DNA from: Streptomyces sp. NRRL S-337 | GTDB lineage: Bacteria; Actinomycetota; Actinomycetes; Streptomycetales; Streptomycetaceae | Direction of reading: 5' to 3' | DNA: 64,000 nucleotides | NCBI RefSeq assembly: GCF_000720175.1 | Contig: NZ_JOIX01000024.1 | Span: 1 to 64,000, forward strand | Program-made: the position numbers and the translations under genes | Notes under the pieces: model-generated | Databases searched by the model: none | What the model saw: the letters and a program-made list of their open reading frames with translations, nothing else | Told to the model about the DNA's origin: nothing | Part shown: in pieces, positions 44,281 to 52,398 of the stretch | How the letters are laid out: every line of letters starts with the position of its first letter | Position numbering within the stretch: the stretch's first letter is position 1

Positions 44281-45666
44281 CTACTGGAGGAAGCCGTCGA
44301 CCACGTCGGGGTCGACGGAGGTGACCCCGGCGGTCGTCAGGCCCGCCGCGCTGCCGGGCAGGCGGAATGCGCCACCGGTGCTGGTCACGAACAGGTCGGC
44401 GTAGCCGTCGCGATCGGTGTCACGCAGCCGGACCGTCGCGCCGAACGAGTCCTCGGGATCGGGGAGTCGAGGCATGCCCGGGGTGACACGGGTGAAGAAC
44501 TGGGAGCCGCTTCCGGAGAGGCCGCCCGGGCGCCCGCGGAGGACATGGACGGCCCCCGCGTACGCCTTGTCGTCGAACTTCTCCCCGTACGCGCCGATCG
44601 CGAGGTCGGCGTACCCGTCGTGATTGACGTCGCCCGCGGAGAGCGAGGCGCCGAAATAGTCCTCCGGCTCGGGGGTACCGGGGATCCCTGCGGTGGCCTG
44701 GGTGAGACGGGCGGCGGTCGTGGGGCCCTGTGCGCCGCCGCGCCAGACCGTCACCGCACCCCGGCCCTTCGCGTCGTCCGGATTTCCGATGGCGATGTCG
44801 CCGTAGCCGTCCTTGTCGAAGTCGGCGATCAGACCGTCCCCGACGTGGAAGTCGGCGGAGTTGACCTTCAGCACCTTGCCGGACGTGAGCTTCGCACCGC
44901 CTTTGAGGAACCAGGCATTCCCCTCGGTGCGCGTCCCGGGGAAGGCCGCCTGGCCGATGACCACCAGGTCGGTCGCCTTGTCCTTGGTGACCCGGCCCGC
45001 GATCAGGTGCGCGGCGAAGTGGTTGCCGCGGTCGGGGTGGGCGACCGGGCCGGTGATCCCGTTACGGGAGAACGTGCCCTGGTAGACGTAGGTCTCACCG
45101 GCGTTGATCGCGGCGAGCTCGGGCCTGCCGTCGCCGTTGAAGTCCCCGGCGGCCAGGTCGGTTCCGAAGTAGGCGTACGACTGCGGGGCCGCCTTGCCGG
45201 GGAGGGACGTGCCGCCGGACAGGCCCTTCCTGGAGCCCCACAGGATGGTGACCGCACCCTGGTACTCACGGCCGTTCACCTTCTCGCCCCGTGCGGCGAC
45301 CGCGAGATCGCCGTAACCGTCGCGGTTGAAGTCCGCCGCGGCGCGCACCTCGCCGAACATGTCGTCCGGTTCGTCCGCGCCCGGCACGCCGGGGCTGTCC
45401 TGGTCGATGGTCTGCGAGGCGGTGCCGGGGCCGTGCGCGGTGCCGAAGACGACGCGGACGGCGCCACCGGCGGCGGCCCAGGAGGCGGACGCGTAATCGC
45501 GGTACCCGTCACCGTTGAAGTCGTCGGCGGCCACGGCGCGCGTGGCAGGCGTGGCGGCCGTCGCCGCACCGGCCGGGAGGCAGAGCAACCCGCAGGCGAG
45601 CGAAGCGACGGTGGTCGTCGCGAGCGGTAAACGAAAGGGCCGGCGCATGAGCGTATGAGGTCGCAT
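44281..45666 (-). CDS. Secreted FG-GAP (integrin-like) repeat protein
   Basis: The 461-aa precursor has an Arg-containing signal peptide (MRRPFRLPLATTTVASLACGLLCLPAGAATA) and about seven FG-GAP blades with calcium loops: DFNGDGYRD, DFNRDGYGD, DFNGDGRPE, DFDKDGYGD, DVNHDGYAD, DTDRDGYAD. It should form an extracellular seven-bladed beta propeller; ligand unknown. ATG 45666 has GGAG upstream; MRRPF at 45648 is an alternative. It is convergent with the HxlR remnant. Confidence 0.9.
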   Translation of the reverse strand: MRPHTLMRRPFRLPLATTTVASLACGLLCLPAGAATAATPATRAVAADDFNGDGYRDYASASWAAAGGAVRVVFGTAHGPGTASQTIDQDSPGVPGADEPDDMFGEVRAAADFNRDGYGDLAVAARGEKVNGREYQGAVTILWGSRKGLSGGTSLPGKAAPQSYAYFGTDLAAGDFNGDGRPELAAINAGETYVYQGTFSRNGITGPVAHPDRGNHFAAHLIAGRVTKDKATDLVVIGQAAFPGTRTEGNAWFLKGGAKLTSGKVLKVNSADFHVGDGLIADFDKDGYGDIAIGNPDDAKGRGAVTVWRGGAQGPTTAARLTQATAGIPGTPEPEDYFGASLSAGDVNHDGYADLAIGAYGEKFDDKAYAGAVHVLRGRPGGLSGSGSQFFTRVTPGMPRLPDPEDSFGATVRLRDTDRDGYADLFVTSTGGAFRLPGSAAGLTTAGVTSVDPDVVDGFLQ

Positions 45667-45851
45667 GGTGGGTTGGGATCTCCGATTCGGGCGGGGCGCG
45701 AAGCCCTGGCTGGCTGCCGCGGAGCGCAGTCCGGCAACCGCGGCACGGAGGAGACCACTTGAGCGGCCCGAGGGTTGTACCGCCGACGCGTACGCGGGCG
45801 GACCGCCGGCGCGCGGCGAGCCCGCGGGTCGCACCGCCCCCGGTAGGGCGC

Positions 45852-46298
45852 TCAGGCCGTAAGCGTCGCGATGCCCAGGGCCAGCAGGGCGAGTGCCTTG
45901 AGCGACTCGGCGACGGCGTAGAGCAAGTGGGCGCGGGAGCGCGGGAGTTCCTCGCCGCCCAGCACCCGGTCGGAGCGGCGGTTCAGGGCCGGGCGGATCG
46001 CCGTGAGCTGCGCCGCCAGGACAAGGACGGCGACGGCCGCCGGGATCACCACCAAGGCCGGGGGACGGCCGAGGGCGACCGCGGTGATCACGACGACGGC
46101 CAGCACCGCCTCGACCCGGTTCAGCGCCCGGAAGACGAGCCGGCCGATGCCGAGGCCGATGCGTACGGTCACGTCGGGGGCGCGGAACTTCAGTGGCGCC
46201 TCCAGGAAGGAGATGGCCAGGACCATTCCCAGCCAGACGAAGGTCACCGCGACGGCCACGGCGGCGGGGACGGCGTGCATGGCGTGCATGCCGGTCAC
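45852..46298 (-). CDS. Membrane protein coupled to flavohemoglobin
   Basis: The 148-aa protein has about four helices (VPAAVAVAVTFVWLGMVLAISFLEAPLKF, VEAVLAVVVITAVALG, PALVVIPAAVAVLVLAAQL, and a C-terminal helix). No characterised family is recognised. Its GTG at 46298 overlaps the hmp stop (GTGA), so it is translated together with the NO-detoxifying enzyme and is likely part of the same NO response. Confidence 0.8.
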   Translation of the reverse strand: MTGMHAMHAVPAAVAVAVTFVWLGMVLAISFLEAPLKFRAPDVTVRIGLGIGRLVFRALNRVEAVLAVVVITAVALGRPPALVVIPAAVAVLVLAAQLTAIRPALNRRSDRVLGGEELPRSRAHLLYAVAESLKALALLALGIATLTA

Positions 46299-47509
46299 TG
46301 TCCCAGCCACAGGTCCGGGCCGAAGACCTCGTAGTGGATGGCTTCCGCGGGGACGCCACGGCGCAGCAGGTCGCCGCGGACCGCGCGCATGAAGGGCAGC
46401 GGGCCGCAGAGGTAGGCGGTCAGGCCCGGGGGAAGGTCGACGGTGTCGAGAGCGACCCGGCCGGTCGACGCCTCCGGGGCCTGGTCGTCCGGCTGCTCGT
46501 ACCAGAGGTGGAGCCGGGCGTCCGGCAACGCGCCCACCAACCTGCGCTGTTCGCCGCGGTGGGCGTGGTCGGCGGGGGTGCGGTCGGCGTGCAGGACGGT
46601 CACCGGGCGGGCGGACCCGCCGGCGGCGAGGTGGTCGAGCATGGACACCATGGGCGTGACGCCGATACCGGCGGACGCCAGGAGCAGCGGGGTATCCCCC
46701 TCCGGCAGCACGAGGTCGCCGAACGGGACGGAGACCGTGAGCTCGTCTCCGGTACGGGCCTGGGCGCAGAGCCAGTTGGACACTTCACCGTCCGGCTGCC
46801 CTCCGGCCGCGTCGTTCCCGTTCCCGGCCCGGACCCGCTTGACGGTGATCCGCCAGTCGGCGCGGCCGGGCGCGGCGGACAGGCTGTACTGGCGGATCTG
46901 CCGGGCGCCGTCGGGGAGTTGGACCTGGACGCTGACGTACTGGCCCGGGCGGAAGGGGGCGGTGGGGCTGCCGTCGGACCGGCGCAGGACGAAGGAGACC
47001 GCGTCGGGGGTTTCCTGCCGCCGTTCGACGATCTCCATGCGGTGCCAGACCTCGCCCTCGGCCGCGCCGGCCTCCTGGTAGAGCCGCGCCTCGACGGCGA
47101 TCAGCGCATTGGCCATCAGCCAGTAGACCTCGTCCCAGGCCGCGGCCACCTCGGGGGTGACCGCGTCGCCGAGCACTTCGGTGATCGCCGCGAAGAGGTG
47201 GCGATGGACGATCTTGTACTGGTCGGAGGTGATACCCAGGGAGGCGTGCTTGTGCGCGATCCGGGCCAGCAGGGTGTCGGGCCGGGCGTCCGGGCCCTCC
47301 AGCAGCATGCCCGCGAACGCCGCGATGGAGCCGGCGAGGGCGCGCTGCTGCTCGCCGTTGGCCTGGTTGCCCCGGTTGAACAGGTCTCGCAGCAGCTCGG
47401 GATGGGCGTCGAACAGCTTCCGGTAGAACAGCTCGGTGATGTCGCCTATGGCGGCGCCGACCGCCGGGAGGGAGGCCCGGATGACCGGGGTGGACTGCTC
47501 GGAGAGCAC
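46295..47509 (-). CDS. hmp: Flavohemoglobin, nitric oxide dioxygenase
   Basis: The 404-aa protein has an N-terminal globin domain with Tyr B10 (Y29 in LFYRKLF) and proximal His (H88 in AHKHAS), then a ferredoxin-reductase module with RQYSLS (FAD) and GIGVTPMVSML (NAD). It converts NO and O2 to nitrate with NADH. GTG 47509 follows AAGGAG. An NsrR gene lies directly upstream on the same strand, matching known NsrR control of hmpA in Streptomyces. Confidence 0.95.
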   Translation of the reverse strand: MLSEQSTPVIRASLPAVGAAIGDITELFYRKLFDAHPELLRDLFNRGNQANGEQQRALAGSIAAFAGMLLEGPDARPDTLLARIAHKHASLGITSDQYKIVHRHLFAAITEVLGDAVTPEVAAAWDEVYWLMANALIAVEARLYQEAGAAEGEVWHRMEIVERRQETPDAVSFVLRRSDGSPTAPFRPGQYVSVQVQLPDGARQIRQYSLSAAPGRADWRITVKRVRAGNGNDAAGGQPDGEVSNWLCAQARTGDELTVSVPFGDLVLPEGDTPLLLASAGIGVTPMVSMLDHLAAGGSARPVTVLHADRTPADHAHRGEQRRLVGALPDARLHLWYEQPDDQAPEASTGRVALDTVDLPPGLTAYLCGPLPFMRAVRGDLLRRGVPAEAIHYEVFGPDLWLGQ

Positions 47510-47520
47510 CGCGACTCCTT

Positions 47521-47545
47521 AATTGGTTAACGATCTTCTTATTCA
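47521..47545 (-). promoter_or_regulatory. Candidate NsrR-controlled promoter of hmp
   Basis: The short hmp leader contains an AT-rich stretch with GTTAAC, the same 6-mer found upstream of nsrR. Its fit to the NsrR inverted-repeat consensus is partial. Confidence 0.3.
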
Positions 47546-47625
47546 GGTCCGCATGAGGCGGGTGCGGGCATGCGGGGGCAGGCGCACCGGCCGTCCGCAG
47601 AGCGGTGGTGCCGGTGGGGCGAGGG

Positions 47626-48069
47626 TCACTCCGGCGGGCGGCCGACCAGACCGATCAGCACGGGACCGGTGGGTGAGGCCACCAGGTCCGCCACGGTGAG
47701 CGGGTCGAGCGTGGCGTAGAACGCCTCCTGGGCGTCGCGCAGCGCCCGGCGCAGGCGGCAGGCCGCACGCAGCGGGCACGGCGGGTCGCCCTCGCAGGCG
47801 ACGACCTCGCCTTCCCCTTCCAGCTCCCGGACCAGCCAGCCGACCGACGCCTGCCGGCCGAGACCGGTCAGCGCCAGGCCGCCGCCGCGGCCCCGTCGCG
47901 CCTCCACCACACCGAGGCGCTGGAGGCGGGTGACCGCCTTCGCCATGTGGGTGTAGGGCACGTCCATGGCCTCGGCCACCTCGCGCGTGGTCAGCGGGTC
48001 GCCCTCTTTGGAGACCGCCAGGCGCATCACGGAACGCAGCGCCAGGTCGGTGAACTTCGTCAGCCGCAC
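47626..48069 (-). CDS. nsrR: Rrf2-family nitric oxide sensor NsrR
   Basis: The 147-aa winged-helix repressor begins MRLTKFTDLALRSVMRLAV and carries the [4Fe-4S] ligands C92, C98 and C104 (CEGDPPCPLRAAC) plus Asp8, the same set as the Streptomyces NsrR cluster (there C93, C99, C105 and D8). NO destroys the cluster and relieves repression of hmp. The GTG start lacks a Shine-Dalgarno, so the transcript may be leaderless. It is followed after 116 bp by hmp on the same strand. Confidence 0.93.
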   Translation of the reverse strand: MRLTKFTDLALRSVMRLAVSKEGDPLTTREVAEAMDVPYTHMAKAVTRLQRLGVVEARRGRGGGLALTGLGRQASVGWLVRELEGEGEVVACEGDPPCPLRAACRLRRALRDAQEAFYATLDPLTVADLVASPTGPVLIGLVGRPPE

Positions 48070-48078
48070 AAACCGGAC

Positions 48079-48103
48079 GTTAACAAAGGCGCATGTAGGA
48101 TTC
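48079..48103 (-). promoter_or_regulatory. Candidate NsrR autoregulatory site
   Basis: Sequence just upstream of the nsrR start contains GTTAAC and GCATGTAGGATTC, with AT-rich ends around a central GCGC. It overlaps the only plausible promoter position. Consensus fit is partial. Confidence 0.3.
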
Positions 48104-48224
48104 CTATTTCAGGTGCGCCCGTGACGGTGTGGAATGCGTCACGAGCGAGACCGCTGACGGACAGGGTGCCACCGAGGGCCCGTCCCGCCGGTGGTGGGCA
48201 ACGCACATCGAACAGGGCACGTGT

Positions 48225-48653
48225 ATGACTGTGGAAAACGACGGCTCCCCCGGACCGGCCGGTGACGCACCGGCCCCCCGCGTACTGTGCGACGCCGGGG
48301 CCCTGGCTGCGCGCGCGGCGACCGACGGTGCGCCGGCCGGCGCGCTGTGGCGACTGGCGGAACCGGGACGGCAACTCGACGCCAATGTCGTCCGCATCCC
48401 GCCTGCGGGACGGGTGGACCCGCACACCGAGCCGGACCTCGACGTGCTCCTGCTGGTCGTCGCCGGCGACGGCACCCTGCTGGGCACGGACGGTGCGCAC
48501 CCGCTGGGCGAAGGAAGCCTGATCTGGCTGCCGCACGGTTCCACCCGTGGCCTGGTCGCGGGCGCGGGGGGCCTCGGTTACCTGACCGTCCACCGCCGGC
48601 GGCCGGGCATGCGGATCCAGCCACCCTCGTCCGCCGACCGCCTCCGGCCGTGA
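48225..48653 (+). CDS. Cupin-fold protein
   Basis: The 142-aa protein has a single cupin barrel: VRIPPAGRVDPHTEPDLDVLLLVVAGDGTLLGTDGAHPLGEGSLIWLPHGSTRGLVAG with one metal-type His (DPHTEPDLD) and the GSLIWLPHGS turn. It lacks the full two-His-Glu metal set, so it may bind a ligand rather than catalyse. Function unknown. It is divergent from nsrR, sharing the upstream region, and may respond to the same signals. Confidence 0.75.
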   Translation: MTVENDGSPGPAGDAPAPRVLCDAGALAARAATDGAPAGALWRLAEPGRQLDANVVRIPPAGRVDPHTEPDLDVLLLVVAGDGTLLGTDGAHPLGEGSLIWLPHGSTRGLVAGAGGLGYLTVHRRRPGMRIQPPSSADRLRP

Positions 48654-48770
48654 ACCCCGGTCGGTCGGGCACCGCTTCCGCCCTGGACGGAGCGTGCAAC
48701 CCTCGCGCAACCTCGTAGGAGATTGACTGAACGCCGTCTGCCTGAAGTCGATGTGGAGGGTGGTGCGGCT

Positions 48771-49163
48771 GTGGACGCGGATGCCGGTGTGGAGCGGATC
48801 GCGGTGACCGCGGAGGCGGGTGCCGTGCTGCGGGCCTTGCGGGAGCAGCACGGGCCGTTGATGTTCCATCAGTCCGGCGGGTGCTGTGACGGCAGTGCGC
48901 CGATGTGCTACCCGGCGGGGGAATTCCGTACGGGCGGATCGGACGTGCTGCTGGGACGGCTGGCGGTGACGGGGGTGCCCGAGCCGGTGGACTTCTGGAT
49001 GTCGGCGGACCAGTTCGCGCGCTGGCGGCACACCCATCTGACCGTGGACGTCGTACCGGGCCGGGGCAGTGGCTTCTCGCTGGAAGCGCCCGAGGGGGTG
49101 CGGTTCCTGATCCGCTCGCGGCTGCTGACCGAGGAGCCGGCGAACCGGCCGGACCACGACTGA
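48771..49163 (+). CDS. DUF779 protein
   Basis: The 130-aa protein has the DUF779 core MFHQSGGCCDGSAPMCYPAGEFRTG, FWMSADQFARWRHTHLTVDVVPGRGSGFSLE. Members usually follow acetaldehyde dehydrogenase genes, probably helping enzyme maturation or activity. Here the likely partner is at 29064, 18 kb away. GTG 48771 has GGAGGG 10 nt upstream; a TTG at 48723 directly after AGGAGA is also in frame. Two adjacent cysteines (GGCCDG) may matter for function. A strong terminator follows. Confidence 0.85.
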   Translation: MDADAGVERIAVTAEAGAVLRALREQHGPLMFHQSGGCCDGSAPMCYPAGEFRTGGSDVLLGRLAVTGVPEPVDFWMSADQFARWRHTHLTVDVVPGRGSGFSLEAPEGVRFLIRSRLLTEEPANRPDHD

Positions 49164-49185
49164 GGGGCCGGGCGGGAGAAAGTGG

Positions 49186-49221
49186 TGAGACCCCACGCAC
49201 GGGGGAGAGCGTGGGGTCTCA
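49186..49221. terminator. Bidirectional terminator after the DUF779 gene
   Basis: A perfect 13-bp stem TGAGACCCCACGC (49186-49198) pairs with 49209-49221 around a 10-nt loop and is followed by TCTAT. Confidence 0.9.
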
Positions 49222-49362
49222 TCTATAGGAACGGGTGGGAGCGGGAAGTGGTTCCCCTTCTGTGAGGATTCGGGGAAGAATCTTTCGGGTCCGCGGAAAC
49301 GACGTCTCCGGCCGGGCTCCCCGGCCGGGTCGCGGCCTCCCGCTCAGCCCGCGTTCGCCCGC

Positions 49363-50310
49363 TCAGGTCTCGCCCTGTACCAGGCGTTCGAGCAGCTCCT
49401 GGAATTCCCCGTCGACGACCACGCGCAGGCCGTCCCCGTCGGGCTCGCTCAGCGGGGTCATCATGCCCCGGCGCCACCAGAAGACCCGCGGGCTGATGGC
49501 ACCCGCCGCGTCCTCGTGGCCGGCCGCGGCGAACTGTGCCATGGCCTGGAGCGCCGGGATCACCTGGGCGTCCTGGATGCGGTGGAACGCCAGCTGGTGG
49601 CGGAACGGCATGGCGACCAGCGCACCGTCCGGGGTGAGCCCGGTGCCCATGAGCCGCTGGACCAGATCCTCGAGCACCAGTACCCGGCTGGCGGTGAAGA
49701 AGGAGTCGCCGAGCAGGACTTCAAAGGCCGAGCCGTCGCCGCGGCGTACCGTCTCGTGCCCCTCGACGGGCAGGGCGCGGAGGTTGTTCATGGCCCGGAT
49801 CCGCAGTTCGGCGACGTCCCCGAGGTCGCTCAGCGAGTCCTCGCTCAGCATCTGCACCGCTTCGGGCAGATCGAGCGCGAGCACCTCGCGCAGACCGGGG
49901 GCCGGTTCCCGGCCGTAGCGGAAGGCGTCCGAGGCGGGCAGGGTCTCCTGGGCGACGACCCGCGGGTAGAGGCAGGCACGGATCTCGTCCGCGGAGAGCA
50001 CCTCCAGCGGCTGCGGGCCGTCCATGGTGCGCAGCACCTTGCCGACGTGATCCCGGATCAGCCCGGGCCAGGCGCGTTCGCCGCGCCGGTCGCGGTGGCA
50101 CACCGCGGCGAGGTTGCCGAGGCCGAACTGACGCCCCGACGAGTCGGTGACCACCCCCGCGTACGCGGTGACCTCCAGGCCCTGTTCGGCGAAGGCCTGC
50201 CGGACCTGGGACCGGAAAACGCCGCCCTCCCGCTCGGAGAAGAAGCCGAACTCCCCGTCGCGTGCCAGGTCGCGGGAATCCCGCTTCGGTCCTCGGCGGA
50301 ACAGGCCCAT
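49363..50310 (-). CDS. Conserved-looking hypothetical protein
   Basis: The 315-aa soluble protein is not recognised. It begins MGLFRRGPKRDSRDLARDGEFGFFSEREGGVFRSQVRQAFAEQGLEV and has mixed alpha/beta content with many hydrophobic strands (VAMPFRHQLAFHRIQDAQVIPALQAMAQFA, RVFWWRRGMMTPL). No catalytic motif is evident. ATG 50310 has GGAGGAAGAG directly upstream. Codon bias is typical. It is convergent with the DUF779 gene and co-oriented with, but well separated from, the LPMO gene. Confidence 0.75.
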   Translation of the reverse strand: MGLFRRGPKRDSRDLARDGEFGFFSEREGGVFRSQVRQAFAEQGLEVTAYAGVVTDSSGRQFGLGNLAAVCHRDRRGERAWPGLIRDHVGKVLRTMDGPQPLEVLSADEIRACLYPRVVAQETLPASDAFRYGREPAPGLREVLALDLPEAVQMLSEDSLSDLGDVAELRIRAMNNLRALPVEGHETVRRGDGSAFEVLLGDSFFTASRVLVLEDLVQRLMGTGLTPDGALVAMPFRHQLAFHRIQDAQVIPALQAMAQFAAAGHEDAAGAISPRVFWWRRGMMTPLSEPDGDGLRVVVDGEFQELLERLVQGET

Positions 50311-50429
50311 CTCTTCCTCCCGGCAGCGGCCACGCACAACGGCCATGAATGGGCCGATCGTAACGGGTGCGCCGGCCGGCCCCGGCACCCTGCTGACCAC
50401 GGGACACTGCCGTGACGCCGCAGGGCGAC

Positions 50430-50448
50430 GGGGCGGGTGGGGACGGGG
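50430..50448 (+). other. G-quadruplex-forming motif
   Basis: GGGG-C-GGG-T-GGGG-AC-GGGG has four G-runs with 1-2 nt loops, followed by two GGACGAGGGG repeats (50451-50470). It lies between the LPMO stop and the hypothetical gene's start; the C-rich strand is the sense strand of both. Confidence 0.6.
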
Positions 50449-50518
50449 ACGGACGAGGGGGGACGAGGGGGCCGAGGGGGACGTACGCGGAGGAAGTGGG
50501 CCGGCCGTCGCCGACCGG

Positions 50519-51037
50519 TCAGCCGCCGATGGTGACGTCGATGCAGGCGTAGAAGGCGTTCGCGGTGTCGGCGATGTTCCAGACCGCGAGGATCTTCTGC
50601 TTGCCCGTGACGCTGCCGAAGTTGACGGTATGGGTCACGGTCTCCGGGGGCTGTGCGCCGCCGCCGCTGAACTCGGCGACCTTCCTTCCGCCCGCGAAGT
50701 ACTGCCAGGTGCTGGTGGCGTGACGGGCCGTCAGTCGCCAGGTGAAGGTCTGGGTGTGGCCGATCGGGGTGACCTTCCAGCCCTTGGAGTCGTCGTCGAG
50801 TTCGGCGAACCGGCTGTTGCCGCCACTGCAGCTGGTCAGCCCCTTGGGGCCCTCGACGCTCTGCGGCTCCCACTTGATGGGGCCGCAGTCGATGGTGCCG
50901 GCGGCGCACTGCGCCTGGCGGCTGGGGGGTGCGGAGACGTATCCGTGGGCGCTGGCCGGGGTGACCGGCAGGGTGACGACCAGCAGCGGGGCGATGCCGG
51001 CGCCGATGGCGAGGGCCAGCCTTCTTTTCTTGTTCAT
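50519..51037 (-). CDS. Secreted AA10 lytic polysaccharide monooxygenase, chitin type
   Basis: The 172-aa precursor has a signal peptide ending TPASA (residue 30), so the mature protein begins with His31 (HGYVSAPPSRQAQC), the copper His-brace residue; the second His is H106 in TARHATSTW. Cys pairs match the chitin-binding CBP21/CHB1 size of about 140 residues. It oxidatively breaks crystalline chitin and works with the chitinase at 25.4 kb. A DasR-like box lies about 50 bp upstream of ATG 51037. Confidence 0.92.
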   Translation of the reverse strand: MNKKRRLALAIGAGIAPLLVVTLPVTPASAHGYVSAPPSRQAQCAAGTIDCGPIKWEPQSVEGPKGLTSCSGGNSRFAELDDDSKGWKVTPIGHTQTFTWRLTARHATSTWQYFAGGRKVAEFSGGGAQPPETVTHTVNFGSVTGKQKILAVWNIADTANAFYACIDVTIGG

Positions 51038-51082
51038 GTCAACCCTTTCGCGAGGGGGGTGAGAGGCGCGAGGGGTGCACTG

Positions 51083-51098
51083 ATTGGTCTGGACTTTA
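51083..51098 (-). promoter_or_regulatory. DasR-like box upstream of the LPMO gene
   Basis: ATTGGTCTGGACTTTA matches ACTGGTCTAGACCACT in the TGGTCT-GAC core. It lies in the short gap between the LPMO start and the LacI stop. Confidence 0.6.
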
Positions 51099-51116
51099 CT
51101 CCGTGACCGTGTACGG

Positions 51117-52154
51117 TCAAGAGGTCCGGAAGGGTCCGTCGGCGGCGACGGCGACCGCCGTCCCGCTGGAGGCCCGGACCACCAACTCCGGGGCGAGGCG
51201 GACCGTGTGGCACGGACCAGACGAACCGTCAGTCCGGCGACGGGACAGCAGGCGGGCGGCCTCGGCGGCGAGGTCGGCGACCGGTTGCCGGACGGTGGTG
51301 AGCGCGGGATCGGCCAGCCCGGCGAGCGGGATGTCGTCGAAGCCGGTGACCGCGACCTCGCCGGGGACGTCCGCGCCCAACTGCCGCAGCCGTTGCAGTG
51401 CACCGGCCGCGATCAGGTCGTTGGCGCAGACCACCGCGTCCGGGCGGGCCGGCCAGAGGCGATCGACGGCGGCCCGTCCCCACTCCACCGAGAAGTCGCC
51501 GAGGGCGAGCCGGCCGGGTGCCGCCGGGTCGAGGGCCGCGGCGCCGCTCTCGTACGCCGTGCGCCGCTCGACGGCCGCGGAGGCGGTGCCGGCGGCCCCG
51601 ATGAAACAGGGGCGGCGGCGCCCGGTGGCGGCCAGATGGGCCAGTACGAGCGCCATTCCGGCGGCGTTGTCGACGGCCACGGAGTCGGCGACGCCGGGGC
51701 CGCAGCCGCGGTCCAGCAGGACCAGCGGCACCTGTGCGGCGGCGGCCGCCACCGCCTCCCGGCTGTGCCGTTCGTCGACCGGTATCAGCAACAGCGCGTC
51801 GACCTGCCGGGCCAGCAGGGCGCCGATCCGGGCCGCCTCGGTGGCCGGGTCGTCGTCACAGTCGGCGAGCAGCACCGCACGGCCCTCGGCATGCAGGGCG
51901 TGCTCCAGTTCCCGGACCAGGGTGGGGAAGAACGGGTTGGTGATCTGCGGCAGGACCAGCCCGACGGTGCCGGTGGAACGACTGCGCAGGGCGCGGGCGA
52001 CGTGGTTGGGGCGGTAGCCGAGGCGCTCGGCCGCCGCGCGGACGGTGCGGGCGGTCTCGGCGCCGACCGGGCGGGTGCCGGCGAGCACACGGGAGACCGT
52101 GGCGATGGAGCAGCCGGACGCCAGCGCGACGTCCTTCAAGGTCACTTCGGCCAC
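51117..52154 (-). CDS. LacI-family regulator of nucleoside uptake/hydrolysis
   Basis: The 345-aa protein has the LacI HTH and hinge MAEVTLKDVALASGCSIATVSRVLAG ... RPNHVARALRSRSTGTVGLVLPQITNPFF and a periplasmic-binding-like core (AVVCANDLIAAGALQRLRQLGADVPGEVAVTGFDDIPLAGLADPALTTVRQP). GTG 52154 is preferred over upstream codons that lack the HTH context. It is divergent from nucleoside hydrolase plus MFS, its probable targets; an AACGTT-centred palindrome lies between. Confidence 0.93.
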   Translation of the reverse strand: MAEVTLKDVALASGCSIATVSRVLAGTRPVGAETARTVRAAAERLGYRPNHVARALRSRSTGTVGLVLPQITNPFFPTLVRELEHALHAEGRAVLLADCDDDPATEAARIGALLARQVDALLLIPVDERHSREAVAAAAAQVPLVLLDRGCGPGVADSVAVDNAAGMALVLAHLAATGRRRPCFIGAAGTASAAVERRTAYESGAAALDPAAPGRLALGDFSVEWGRAAVDRLWPARPDAVVCANDLIAAGALQRLRQLGADVPGEVAVTGFDDIPLAGLADPALTTVRQPVADLAAEAARLLSRRRTDGSSGPCHTVRLAPELVVRASSGTAVAVAADGPFRTS

Positions 52155-52195
52155 GGTGGCGCGCCCCTTTTGTCGACCCGTACCGGATGAGGGCG

Positions 52196-52207
52196 GCAAA
52201 CGTTATC
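52196..52207. promoter_or_regulatory. Candidate LacI-type operator
   Basis: GCAAACGTTATC is a near-palindrome centred on CG, as LacI-family sites are, 42 bp upstream of the LacI gene start. Confidence 0.35.
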
Positions 52208-52264
52208 ACCGCTCACCCACCGTGTCCGTAAGCCGGATCAAGCGGTCGTATGGCTCACATTTCG

Positions 52265-52293
52265 TTGACATCGGGAGGAGCGATGGGCGAAAT
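52265..52293 (+). promoter_or_regulatory. Probable promoter of the nucleoside hydrolase operon
   Basis: A perfect -35 TTGACA (52265-52270) is followed after 17-18 nt by CGAAAT/GAAATT. GGAGGAG with ATG 52283 lies in the spacer, giving an out-of-frame 71-codon frame that overlaps the hydrolase start; a leader peptide is an alternative reading. Confidence 0.4.
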
Positions 52294-52398
52294 TCTCGGA
52301 GAACGTTTTCCGGCGGTAGCCGCCTCCTGCGGGCGCACCCAGAGACTTCACCCCAGCACCCCCCGCACCACCGTTCCGCAGAGCAAAGGGGCTCGTCC

